Source: DAOVRD01 sp964605915 (lineage in GTDB: Bacteria; Planctomycetota; Brocadiia; SM23-32). From it: a stretch of 17,157 bases of DNA. The notes beneath the pieces were generated by a model. It saw only the letters and a list, made by a program, of their open reading frames with translations. It did no database searches and was not told where the DNA came from. The stretch lies in the NCBI GenBank assembly GCA_964605915.1, contig CAZSET010000065.1:1-17157 (forward strand), read 5' to 3'. Both the position numbers and the translations under genes were made by a program. Positions 1 through 7,096 of the stretch are shown piece by piece; the first letter of the stretch is position 1, and each line of letters begins with the position of its first letter.

Positions 1-186
1 CTGATCGTCCTTGTCGTCCTGATCGCCGCAGCGGGGGTCTACAAGCTGCACGTTGGGGGCACGTTCGAGCCACCGCAGATCCCGCGTCCGAAGGGCACGG
101 TGAAACGGGTGCTGGACAGCGGCAGGGACGTGGGCCGAAGCACGAGCAAGGCCTTCGAGTCCATCAACTTCGGCGGTAAGAAGTGA
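1..186 (+). CDS. C-terminal end of an unrecognised membrane-anchored protein (partial)
   Basis: Frame 1 is open from the left edge to a TGA at 184-186 and gives 61 residues. The first 13 or so (LIVLVVLIAAAGV) are strongly hydrophobic and look like a membrane segment or the end of one. They are followed by a short polar tail with the stretch FEPPQIPRPKG and a Lys/Arg-rich end finishing in NFGGKK. The tail is basic, so it is probably cytoplasmic by the positive-inside rule. The gene starts outside the window and I do not recognise the family. A GC-rich hairpin begins 38 bases after the stop and probably ends the transcript. I am fairly sure this is coding because the frame is open, third positions are GC-rich and the hairpin is well placed. 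No function can be given. Confidence 0.6.
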   Translation: MIVLVVLIAAAGVYKLHVGGTFEPPQIPRPKGTVKRVLDSGRDVGRSTSKAFESINFGGKK

Positions 187-224
187 GCTGCCGAGCGCCG
201 GCCTTGGTCAGGTTTGGCTATGTC

Positions 225-250
225 GCCCGTCCCGCGGGCACGGGACGGGC
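225..250 (+). terminator. GC-rich hairpin, probable terminator of the left-edge gene
   Basis: GCCCGTCCCG (225-234) pairs perfectly with CGGGACGGGC (241-250) across a 6-base loop. This is a 10-bp, nearly all-GC stem starting 38 bases after the stop of the left-edge gene. The downstream sequence TCTTGATGTGTG is only mildly T-rich, so it is not a textbook intrinsic terminator. It could equally be the first of the hairpins that fill this gap. Confidence 0.5.
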
Positions 251-585
251 TCTTGATGTGTGTGGCCGGCGTTCCGGGGGCTGGCGCCCCAGGCCACTCA
301 TATGCCGTCCCTATCGGGACTTGCGGCGGCGCGCCCGATGCGGTTCGACGTCCGCTGTAGCGCTGGCATCCCTGCCGGCTATGTCCATTCGTGCGCGGCT
401 GTCGGTCCTGACATTCCTCGCCGTCTCGTCGTCGCGGGACGGGCTTCTCGGGAAGACACGGAACGCTGCCTCCGGCTGAGCACACGATGCTGGGGCACTC
501 CGTGCGATCCAGGGAGTAGGAGCAAGAGGGGGGCGTTCATGCAGTGCGGAGGCGGGCCCTCGTCGGATCAGACGTTAAGAGTGTG
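251..585. other. Non-coding gap with several small hairpins, REP-like
   Basis: No reading frame here looks like a protein. Several inverted repeats can be seen: GTGGCC/GGCCAC (262-267 with 292-297) enclosing GGGG/CCCC (277-280 with 287-290); GTCCC-TATC-GGGAC (307-320); and GCTGGCA-TCCC-TGCCGGC (362-379, with one G:T pair). Serial short palindromes of this kind resemble dispersed REP-type intergenic repeats found in some GC-rich genomes, but copy number cannot be judged from one window. The gap separates the left-edge gene from the end of the minus-strand operon. I see no T-rich terminator for that operon. Confidence 0.4.
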
Positions 586-849
586 CTACGTGTTGCGCGG
601 GGACCTGTCGCACGGCACGTCGCGGCCGCAGCAGGGGGCGTCGCGCCCGCACGAGGGGGCTCTGGACGAGCCGCAGTAGTCGGTCGCGTAGAAGCCCTTC
701 CCCTTGAAGATGACGGCCCCGCCGCCGCTGATCAGGCGCCGCACCGGTCCGCCGCATTCGGGGCAGGTCTTCAGGGGCTTGTCGCTCATGCCCTGGAACT
801 TGTCGAAGCGTTTCTTCGACGTCATGCATTCATACTCGTAGGTGGGCAT
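586..849 (-). CDS. FmdB-type zinc ribbon protein with a degenerate first knuckle and Cys-rich tail
   Basis: The 87-residue protein opens with MPTYEYEC and continues through MSDKPLKTCPECGGPVRRLI to IFKGKGFYATDY, the signature of the FmdB/CxxC_CxxC_SSSS regulatory-protein family. The family normally has a CxxC at residues 8-11 and another near 29-32. Here C8, C29 and C32 are present but the second Cys of the first pair is a Ser (S11), so the classic four-Cys site is incomplete. The C-terminal tail (59-80) adds five cysteines (C59, C67, C73, C74, C80) in CG/CGRD repeats and could supply a ligand. The start has AGGAGG ten bases upstream. It begins 16 bases after the fused ATPase and is the last gene of the operon. 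FmdB proteins are proposed regulators, but their exact role is unclear. Confidence 0.85.
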   Translation of the reverse strand: MPTYEYECMTSKKRFDKFQGMSDKPLKTCPECGGPVRRLISGGGAVIFKGKGFYATDYCGSSRAPSCGRDAPCCGRDVPCDRSPRNT

Positions 850-865
850 TCTGGCTGTCCTCCTG

Positions 866-2719
866 TTACGACACCGGCGCCCCCTGCCACGCGCGTTCGG
901 CCTTCAGCGTTCCGGCGAGCTGGCGAATGGCCTTCGCGGCCGGTCCGGTTCCGCGCGTCGACAGGACCCAGCCGTTCATCAGGGCCTCGTTGACTTCCTC
1001 GTCGAACGGCACCTCGCCGACGACGCGCGCATCCGTCCGGCGCGCCATCTCGCGGATGTGCTCGGCCTGCTCGGCGTTCAGGTCGCACTTGTTGATGCAG
1101 ATGAGGGCGCGCACCCCGAAGTGTCGGGTCAGGTCCAGCACGCGCTCCAGGTCATGAACCCCGGAGACGGTCGGCTCGGTCACGATCAGGGCCAGGTCCA
1201 CGCCGGAGATTGATGCGATCACCGGACATCCGGTGCCCGGCGATCCGTCGCCCAGGACCCTGGCTGCGCCTTCTTCAGAGGCCAGGTCCCCCGCGCGGTT
1301 GCGCACCTGGGTGACCAGCTTCCCGCTGTTTTCCTCCGCGATGCCGAGCCGCGCGTGCGACAGCATTCCGTACTCCGTGTCGGAGATGAAACTGCAGCCC
1401 GTTACGGCCGAACTGACCTCGACGGCACCGACGGGGCAGACGTAGCCGCAGAGGCCGCAGCCCTCGCAGGCCAGTTGGTCAACCTGGTAGACGGACGGCT
1501 GGCCGTCCTCGTCGAACTCGGCGGGCTCGATGGCGTCGAAGTGGCACATTTCGGCACAGCGGGCGCAGCCGGTGCAGGCTTCGGGCGATACTGTGGCCTT
1601 CAGCCCGCCGACGAAGTCCTCTGCCTCCTTGACCTGCGGTTCCAGCAGCAGGTGCAGGTCGGCAGCGTCGACGTCGCAGTCGGCCAGCACTTCGTCCTCC
1701 AGCAGGGCGGCGAGCGACGCCACAACCGTCGTCTTGCCCGTGCCCCCTTTGCCGCTGATCACGGTCATCTCGCGGTAAGGGCCCCGGGCCCGGCCTGCCG
1801 CCCCAGGCTGGGCGGCCGGCGGGTAATCCGGCATTTCCTCCTGCGGCGGCTCTTGGGCCGTACCTGCCGCGACTGCTTCTGCCCCTTCATAGATCTCCAG
1901 CAGTATCTCTTCCAGTTCCGGATGCGAGTCCAGAAGCAGGTCGCCCCGCGAGTAGGTCTCGGCGTATTCGCGCCTGAACGGGATGCGCCCGATGATGGGC
2001 ACGCCCACCTGCTCGGCGTACTGCTGGATCAGCTCATCCGCGCCGTACGAGCGGTTCACTACGATGGCGCTGGGCACGCCCGACTCGAGGCTGAGCCCGA
2101 CGGCCAGCTTGAGGTCATTCAGCCCGAACGGAGTCGGCTCGGTAACCAGGATGGCCACGTCCGCTCCGCGCACGGCCGCGACGACGGGACAGGCCGTCCC
2201 CGGCGCAGCGTCGATGATGGTTATGCCACCGGGCTCGGCGTGTTCTTTGACGGCGTCGACCACCTTCGGTGCGAGCGGCTCTCCGATGTTGAGCACGCCA
2301 TGGCCGAAGGCGAAGTCCTCGCGGTCCTCGTCAAGTTCCACCTTGCCGATGACGGCGCCACGCTCGGTCATCGCTCCCTCGGGGCAGACGAACGTGCACA
2401 CGCCGCACGCGTGGCAGAGCTCGGGAAATACCAGCACCTTGCCTTTCACGACGGCAAGGGCATTGTAATGGCAGGCACGGGCGCACTCGCCGCAGCCCGT
2501 GCATAGATCCTCATTCCAGACCGGTTTGAAGACCTCGACCGCCTCTTCAGTCGTGAAGTTGGGGCGGACGAAGAGGTGATCGTTCGGCTCCTCGACATCG
2601 CAGTCCAGCAGTCGCACCGGCACGTTCACGTCCTGGCAGCGAGATAGGGCGGCGGCCAGATTCACGGCCAGAGTCGTCTTGCCGGTTCCGCCTTTGCCGC
2701 TGGCGATGGTGATGATCAT
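866..2719 (-). CDS. Fused tandem MinD/Mrp-type ATPase, each half with a 2[4Fe-4S] ferredoxin insert
   Basis: The 617-residue protein consists of two homologous ATPase halves. Half 1 (about 1-285) has the deviant Walker A GKGGTGKTT at 8-16, two four-Cys clusters (C73, C76, C79, C83 and C102, C105, C108, C112) and a PGTACP motif with C177. A Pro/Ala/Glu-rich linker covers about 286-316. Half 2 repeats the plan: Walker A at 323-331, clusters at C382, C385, C388, C392 and C418, C421, C424, C428, and PGTGCP with C498. Such ATPases usually occur as two adjacent genes, as in Desulfovibrio ORP clusters. They are thought to couple ATP hydrolysis to cluster transfer or electron flow on a NifX-like client. 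ATG at 2719 is chosen because Walker A follows at once and GGAG lies 9 bases upstream. The longer open frame would overlap the preceding NifX-like gene. Confidence 0.93.
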   Translation of the reverse strand: MIITIASGKGGTGKTTLAVNLAAALSRCQDVNVPVRLLDCDVEEPNDHLFVRPNFTTEEAVEVFKPVWNEDLCTGCGECARACHYNALAVVKGKVLVFPELCHACGVCTFVCPEGAMTERGAVIGKVELDEDREDFAFGHGVLNIGEPLAPKVVDAVKEHAEPGGITIIDAAPGTACPVVAAVRGADVAILVTEPTPFGLNDLKLAVGLSLESGVPSAIVVNRSYGADELIQQYAEQVGVPIIGRIPFRREYAETYSRGDLLLDSHPELEEILLEIYEGAEAVAAGTAQEPPQEEMPDYPPAAQPGAAGRARGPYREMTVISGKGGTGKTTVVASLAALLEDEVLADCDVDAADLHLLLEPQVKEAEDFVGGLKATVSPEACTGCARCAEMCHFDAIEPAEFDEDGQPSVYQVDQLACEGCGLCGYVCPVGAVEVSSAVTGCSFISDTEYGMLSHARLGIAEENSGKLVTQVRNRAGDLASEEGAARVLGDGSPGTGCPVIASISGVDLALIVTEPTVSGVHDLERVLDLTRHFGVRALICINKCDLNAEQAEHIREMARRTDARVVGEVPFDEEVNEALMNGWVLSTRGTGPAAKAIRQLAGTLKAERAWQGAPVS

Positions 2720-2759
2720 AGCGTGGCACTCCGAAGGTTCGTTAGGGCTCTTGTGTGGC

Positions 2760-3098
2760 TCAGTGGTCGCAGATGTTGTCGCCGGTCTCGAGCTCACCCG
2801 CCAGGTAGAGTTCGACCACCCGCTCAGGCTGCTCGGAGGGCGCGCCCACGACTACGTTGATCCCGCTTTGGGCGAACAGGTTCTGCGCCCTGCGCCCCAT
2901 GCCGCCCGCAATGATGACGTCGGCTCCCTGCTCGTTCAGCCATTGAGGCAGCAGCCCGGGCGCGTGGGACGGCGCCGCCAGCGCTTCGGAGCCGACGACG
3001 GCGGGGGGGTCGCCGTCGATCTCGTAAAGGGCGAACTGCTCGCAGTGGCCGAAATGCGCCGCAAGCCGGCCTCCGGACGTCGGTACCGCTATCTTCAT
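2760..3098 (-). CDS. NifX/NifB-like dinitrogenase cofactor-binding family protein
   Basis: This 112-residue single-domain protein of the NifX/NafY/MTH1175 family (PF02579) has the RNase H-like fold known to bind iron-molybdenum or related metal-sulfur cofactors. Visible landmarks are MKIAVPTSGGRLAAHFGHCE at 1-20, HAPGLLPQWL around 45-54, GGMGRRAQNLF around 65-75, and the C-terminal NICDH, typical of one subfamily. C19, H45, C110 and H112 are candidate metal ligands. It lies 10 bases after the Mrp gene and 40 bases before the fused ATPase. That order, NifX-like protein beside MinD/ferredoxin ATPases, matches ORP-type clusters and suggests it is a client or scaffold. No nif structural genes are visible, so a nitrogenase role is not supported. 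Confidence 0.88.
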   Translation of the reverse strand: MKIAVPTSGGRLAAHFGHCEQFALYEIDGDPPAVVGSEALAAPSHAPGLLPQWLNEQGADVIIAGGMGRRAQNLFAQSGINVVVGAPSEQPERVVELYLAGELETGDNICDH

Positions 3099-3108
3099 GG
3101 CATGTTCC

Positions 3109-3990
3109 TTACTCGTTGCTGGGTTCTTGTGCTTGCTCCCGGCGGCCCAGCTTCACAATGGGGGCGATGGCCGCCAGGAAAGCCTGCGTCGACGGGCTCT
3201 CGGGCGAGTCCGCCACGAACGGGCGGCCTGCGTCGCAGGCCTTGACTATGCTTGGGTCGATCGGCACGCGGCCGAGGAAGGGAACGCCCATCTCTTCGGC
3301 CATCCTCTGCCCGCCGCCCTCGCCGAAGATGTCCACGCTCTTGCCGCAGTGCGGGCAGACGAAGCCGCTCATGTTCTCGATGACACCCAGGACCGGCAGC
3401 TCCAGCTTGCGGCAGAACGTTATGCACTTGCGCACGTCGGCGACAGACAATTCCTGGGGCGTCGTCACGACGACGCCGCCCGTGGCGTCGGGGATGAGCT
3501 GGCAGATGGACAGCGGCTCGTCGCCCGTGCCGGGAGGCAGATCAATGACGAGGAAGTCCAGGTCGCCCCATTCGACGTCGGTTAGTAGCTGCCTGAGCAC
3601 GTTCATCTTGAGCGGGCCGCGCCAGATCACGGCCTCGTCCCGCTCGCGCGCCAGGAAGGCGATGGACATGACGCGCAATCGTTCCCGGCCCTCGGCGGGC
3701 AGGATGTTCTGCCCGTCCGAGTAGACGGGCGCCGACTTGAGGTCCAGGAGTATGGGCACGCTCGGCCCGTGCATGTCGGCGTCGAGAAGTCCGACTTCGA
3801 ATCCCTCGGCGGCCAACGTTACGGCCAGGTTCGCGGCCACGGTGCTCTTGCCTACGCCGCCCTTGCCGGACAGCACGACGACGGTGTGGCGGATTCGGCC
3901 GAGCCGCTCACGTAGCTTGCGCTCCTGCTGCTCCCGCTCCTGCTGACGCGCCCTCTGGGTATCGGGGCTTTGAGCGTTGGCGTTCTTCAT
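3109..3990 (-). CDS. mrp: Mrp/ApbC-type iron-sulfur cluster carrier ATPase
   Basis: The 293-residue cytoplasmic P-loop ATPase of the Mrp/NBP35 family binds and delivers [4Fe-4S] clusters. Walker A GKGGVGKST is at 42-50, LLDADMHGPS at 68-77, the VIDLPPGTGD motif near 148-157, and the cluster-binding CPHC at 212-215. Residues 9-33 are a charged Arg/Glu/Gln-rich segment, probably helical, in place of the longer N-terminal domain of Mrp proteins such as that of E. coli. The chosen ATG has GGAAG four bases upstream. An alternative TTG ten codons earlier (4020) would overlap the stop of the preceding gene as TTGA, so translational coupling is possible. The gene sits between the RACo-like activase and a NifX-like gene, consistent with supplying clusters to the operon's products. 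Confidence 0.93.
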   Translation of the reverse strand: MKNANAQSPDTQRARQQEREQQERKLRERLGRIRHTVVVLSGKGGVGKSTVAANLAVTLAAEGFEVGLLDADMHGPSVPILLDLKSAPVYSDGQNILPAEGRERLRVMSIAFLARERDEAVIWRGPLKMNVLRQLLTDVEWGDLDFLVIDLPPGTGDEPLSICQLIPDATGGVVVTTPQELSVADVRKCITFCRKLELPVLGVIENMSGFVCPHCGKSVDIFGEGGGQRMAEEMGVPFLGRVPIDPSIVKACDAGRPFVADSPESPSTQAFLAAIAPIVKLGRREQAQEPSNE

Positions 3991-4016
3991 CGGTCTTCCA
4001 GTGTCACTCTCTTCGT

Positions 4017-5603
4017 TCAAAAGTACATCTTCTCAGCCACGAGGTACGGAAAGTCCGGTTCCAGTTCGTTCGGTTTCACGTGCTCCACTTGCTCGGCAAT
4101 CTCTTCCGCCTTGCGCCTCATCCGCTGGGAGATGAGCATCTCCCTGGCGCCTTCGAGTGCGGCATTGCCGATTCGGACTATCTTCTCGGCCGCCGGCGGC
4201 AGCAGGCCGATGGTCACGGCGCTCTGGGGGTTGATGTAGTTGCCGAAGCCGCCGGCCAGGTAGATCTTCGACACGTCGTTCAGCGTGACGCCGTAGTACT
4301 TGATCAGCATGTCCTGATCGAGCCGCAGCCCGGCCTTCGCGGTGATGAGCTGGTAGACGTCCTCCTGGCTGAGGCTGATGCCATCCGTGACGAAGAACTC
4401 GCGCTCCAGCTTCGCCTTCTTGCTCATCTTGCCGGAACGCAGCAACTCGGCAAGAAGGTCTATCAGGCCCGAGCCGCAGATGCCCACGGGCGGCTTGCCG
4501 CCGATCGTGGCGTACTCCACGTGGTCGTCGGCAATCCAGACGTTCTTAATCGCCCCCGCGACGGCGCCGACGCCGCACTTCGTGGTGGCTCCCTCGTAGG
4601 CTCCCCCGGCTGCGCACGAGGCCGTCATGATCTTGTCCCTGTTACCGATGGCCACTTCGCCGTTGGTGCCGATGTCAATCAGTATCGTCACGTCGTGGCC
4701 CTCGTACATGCGGCTGGCCAGTATGTCGGCCAGGGCATCGGCGCCGGCGTGTCCGCCGATCAGCGCGCCCCCGTACACGCGCGCGTGCGGGTGGATTCCC
4801 AGCCCCAGATCGCTGGCTGATGCCGTGACAGGATCGCGGGAGACCGGCTCGAAAGGGATGTGGCCGAGCGAGGTCACGTCCTGGCCGAAAAAGATGCTCC
4901 GCATCGTGCTGTTGCCCACGATCACTACGTTGTAGACGTATCGGCGTACGGATCCGGCATCCTTTTCCATGCTTTTCAGGAGGCCGTTGATGGCCTCCGC
5001 GACCACGCTTTGCAGTTCCTTCAGGCCGCCCTCGTGGGTCATGGTGTAGGCGATGCGGCTTATGACGTCGTTGCCGTAGGAGATCTGCGGGTTCTTGCGT
5101 GCGCGCGTGGCGATGGTCCTGCCGTCCTCCAGGTCAACAAGCTGGGCGACCAGCGTTGTCGTTCCCAGGTCGACGGCCAGCCCGTAGATCTCGCCTTCGT
5201 ACGGGCCCAGCACCTCGCCGGAGTCGTGTACGACCTGTTTCCCGTCCCTTGTCACGTAGGGCTCCAGGGCCACGTCATCGGCGCTCCGGCTCTCAGAAAG
5301 GATTGCGTAGTCGCCGAAGTCCTTGATGAAGACGTGGATGTCGCCCCCGGGCTCCAGCACCGTTGCCTGGCACGCGAGCCTTTCGGCCTCGAGCAAGGAG
5401 TGTCGCTTCTCCTGGGCGGTCCGTTCGGTCAGGAACTCGGCGCCCTTCTCGATCCGCACCACGCAGCGTCCGCAGATCCCCAGGCCGCCGCACTCGGAAG
5501 CGATCTCCACGCCCAGTCGCCTCGCATGGTCCAGGATCGTCCCTTCGGTGACGGGTATGCCGCTCCTACCCCGCCGGTATTGGGGGAAGAACATCTTCGG
5601 CAT
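4017..5603 (-). CDS. RACo-like [2Fe-2S]/ASKHA reductive activase (DUF4445 family)
   Basis: The 528-residue protein has an N-terminal plant-type [2Fe-2S] domain with ligands C38, C44, C47 and C78, then an ASKHA-fold ATPase. Its nucleotide-binding motifs are visible: DLGTTT 145-150, VGNSTM 229-234, DIGTNGE 310-316, GICGSGL 374-380 and YLAGGFGN 448-455. Characterised relatives (RACo, RamA-type activators) use ATP to drive low-potential reduction of corrinoid proteins. RACo is about 630 residues with a middle domain between ferredoxin and ASKHA parts. Here only about 50 residues separate them, so this is a compact version. No corrinoid protein or methyltransferase is in the window. ATG 5603 is chosen because the ferredoxin domain follows directly and GGGGAG lies seven bases upstream. 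The stop overlaps an alternative TTG start of mrp. Confidence 0.9.
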   Translation of the reverse strand: MPKMFFPQYRRGRSGIPVTEGTILDHARRLGVEIASECGGLGICGRCVVRIEKGAEFLTERTAQEKRHSLLEAERLACQATVLEPGGDIHVFIKDFGDYAILSESRSADDVALEPYVTRDGKQVVHDSGEVLGPYEGEIYGLAVDLGTTTLVAQLVDLEDGRTIATRARKNPQISYGNDVISRIAYTMTHEGGLKELQSVVAEAINGLLKSMEKDAGSVRRYVYNVVIVGNSTMRSIFFGQDVTSLGHIPFEPVSRDPVTASASDLGLGIHPHARVYGGALIGGHAGADALADILASRMYEGHDVTILIDIGTNGEVAIGNRDKIMTASCAAGGAYEGATTKCGVGAVAGAIKNVWIADDHVEYATIGGKPPVGICGSGLIDLLAELLRSGKMSKKAKLEREFFVTDGISLSQEDVYQLITAKAGLRLDQDMLIKYYGVTLNDVSKIYLAGGFGNYINPQSAVTIGLLPPAAEKIVRIGNAALEGAREMLISQRMRRKAEEIAEQVEHVKPNELEPDFPYLVAEKMYF

Positions 5604-5652
5604 TTCGTGGCTCCCCTCGTGACCTCGACGCAGTTGACGAACCGGTTCGCGC

Positions 5653-6012
5653 CTACCAGCGCGAGGACACGTCGGCTTCGTCGATTTCTTCCAGCTTGCC
5701 GTCCTTGAAGGCCGAAATCGCATCGGCGACCGAGCCCGAGGCACCGGTGGCCACGCGGATGTCCGCGGCACGCAGCACGGACAGAGCCTTGGGTCCCATG
5801 TGGCCGCTGATGACCCATTCGCAGCCCGATTCGGCCACGGCCGTGGCGGACTGCACGCCGGCCCCGCCCGCTGCATTCACGTTCTGTGCGTTGTCGATTG
5901 CCTCAAAGGACTCCGTCTCGTCGTCGTAGATGATGAAGCACCGGGCTCTTCCGAAGCGCGGGTCGGTCTCGGACGACAGGTCCTGCCCCTGACTGGTCAC
6001 GCATATCTTCAT
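5653..6012 (-). CDS. NifX/NifB-like dinitrogenase cofactor-binding family protein, second copy
   Basis: This 119-residue single-domain PF02579 protein has ETDPRFGRARCF at 15-26, AGGAGVQSA at 48-56 and SGHMGPKAL at 69-77. These are the conserved loops that line the cofactor cleft in MTH1175-like proteins. C25 and C64 are the only cysteines. It lacks the HFGHC and CDH motifs of the copy at 2760-3098 and is closer to the N-terminal domain of the protein at 6117-7016, so the three copies represent at least two subfamilies. The acidic C-terminus (KLEEIDEADVSSRW) is short. A strong GGAGG lies seven bases before the ATG. It precedes the RACo-like gene by 49 bases. The cofactor is unknown. Confidence 0.88.
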   Translation of the reverse strand: MKICVTSQGQDLSSETDPRFGRARCFIIYDDETESFEAIDNAQNVNAAGGAGVQSATAVAESGCEWVISGHMGPKALSVLRAADIRVATGASGSVADAISAFKDGKLEEIDEADVSSRW

Positions 6013-6057
6013 GCGGTTCCCTCCTCTCTAAAGATGGATTCCGAAAGCATACAGGCA

Positions 6058-6091
6058 GGCGGGCCGGGACGCAACGGCGCTCCGGCCCGCC
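6058..6091. other. Intercistronic 10-bp GC hairpin between the two NifX-type genes
   Basis: GGCGGGCCGG (6058-6067) pairs with CCGGCCCGCC (6082-6091) across a 14-base loop. It sits in the 104-base gap between the NifX-ferredoxin gene and the next NifX-like gene. No T-tract follows on the minus strand, so an RNA-stability or attenuation element is more likely than a full terminator. Confidence 0.5.
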
Positions 6092-6116
6092 ATCTCGTTT
6101 CCGTGGTCCGGGCCAT

Positions 6117-7016
6117 TCAGGCCCTCTTGCGCAGGGACACGGCGCCCTCCGGGCAGTCAATCACGCAGTCACCGCAGCCCATGCACAGCCTGGGATCGAT
6201 CCGAGCGACCTCCTCGATAGCGATGGCACCGACGGGGCAGGCCTCCAGACATGCGCCGCAAGCCGTGCACGCGTCCTCGTCAACGGTGGCGACGAGCGCA
6301 CTGACCGCGCCGCCCTGCTGCACTTCGGCGATCCGTGCATTGAGGGCCTCGAGGCGTTCCTGGAGGGCCTGCGCCTGTGCTCTGAGCGTTTGCATCTCCG
6401 TCTGCGCGTTCATGGGGGCGTCCGGCTGCCCGGGCAGGGCGGCCGGCTGCGGGGCGACGGGGTCGAACTGGGCGCCCATCATGCCTGCCCCCATGCCGCG
6501 ACCTGCTCCCATGCCTCTTCCCATGCCGCGTCCGCCGCCCATGCCGCGTCCGCCGCCCATCCCTCTGCCGCCGCCCATCCCGCTGCCGCCGCCTATCCCG
6601 CGGCCCATGCCCGCGCCGTATCCCGCTTCCATGGGCTGAGCCGGCGCGCCGGTTCCCATCCCGAAGTGGCCGGCGACGTTGGGCTGCTGCACCGCCGAGA
6701 GGGCACCGGCGTTGAACTGCTCCACAGTGTCTCGCACGACGCCGCGCGCTCCCGTCAGCACCTGGATCCCGGCGGCCTCCAGCGTCCGGAATGCGTTCGG
6801 CCCGCAGTTGCCGGTCAACACGGCCTCCACTTCACGCTCGGCCATCAGTTGGGCCGACTGAATGCCGGCGCCCCCGGACAGGGCGAGGTTGGGGTTCTCG
6901 ACGGCCTCGACCGACATGTCGTCGGTGTCGATGATCAGGAAGTAAGAGCAGCGGCCGAATCGGGGGTCGACGTTGTCTTCGAGGGTCGGCCCTGCGGCAG
7001 TTACTGCAATCCTCAT
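6117..7016 (-). CDS. NifX-like domain, Gly/Met/Arg linker, coiled coil and 2[4Fe-4S] ferredoxin
   Basis: The 299-residue protein has four parts. Residues 1-115 are a NifX/MTH1175-type domain (NVDPRFGRCSYF, SGGAGIQSA, GNCGPNAF). Residues about 132-180 are a low-complexity Gly/Met/Arg linker with GGRGMG repeats, encoded by roughly 18-bp DNA repeats near 6480-6610. Residues about 204-234 form a predicted coiled coil. Residues 246-299 are a bacterial 2[4Fe-4S] ferredoxin with C250, C253, C256, C260 and C278, C281, C284, C288. The design puts a putative metal-cluster binding domain on a flexible tether to an electron carrier. ATG 7016 is chosen because IAVTAAG, the usual family start, follows and AAGGAAA lies 7-8 bases upstream. 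The longer frame to 7046 lacks family similarity. Confidence 0.88.
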   Translation of the reverse strand: MRIAVTAAGPTLEDNVDPRFGRCSYFLIIDTDDMSVEAVENPNLALSGGAGIQSAQLMAEREVEAVLTGNCGPNAFRTLEAAGIQVLTGARGVVRDTVEQFNAGALSAVQQPNVAGHFGMGTGAPAQPMEAGYGAGMGRGIGGGSGMGGGRGMGGGRGMGGGRGMGRGMGAGRGMGAGMMGAQFDPVAPQPAALPGQPDAPMNAQTEMQTLRAQAQALQERLEALNARIAEVQQGGAVSALVATVDEDACTACGACLEACPVGAIAIEEVARIDPRLCMGCGDCVIDCPEGAVSLRKRA

Positions 7017-7046
7017 TTCACGTTTCCTTCCCAAGACGAGGAGCAA

Positions 7047-7072
7047 GGGGGCGGAGCAGGCGCCCCGCCCCC
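7047..7072. other. Intercistronic 8-bp GC hairpin
   Basis: GGGGGCGG (7047-7054) pairs with CCGCCCCC (7065-7072) across a 10-base loop, in the 80-base gap between a DUF5320 gene and the NifX-ferredoxin gene. There is no T-tract. It is one of three comparable stems in successive gaps of this operon. Confidence 0.45.
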
Positions 7073-7096
7073 GCTGCCCTCGGCGTGCAGGTCTGC

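Noticed and set aside
1355..2506. Long plus-strand open frame (383 codons) opposite the fused ATPase
   Set aside because: The minus-strand protein here has complete ATPase and ferredoxin motifs. The plus frame has none and is a GC-rich antisense shadow.
5638..5649. Perfect 12-bp palindrome CGAACCGGTTCG before the RACo-like gene
   Set aside because: It has no loop and no promoter elements around it, and palindromes of this size are expected by chance in GC-rich DNA.
6483..6611. Tandem repeat that could be read as a CRISPR-like or minisatellite array
   Set aside because: The repeats of about 18 bp are in frame and encode the Gly/Met/Arg linker of the NifX-ferredoxin protein. There are no unique spacers.
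2760..7016. Nitrogenase cofactor (nif) cluster
   Set aside because: NifX-type domains are present, but no nifH, nifD, nifK, nifE, nifN or radical SAM nifB is visible. The set fits ORP-like clusters better.
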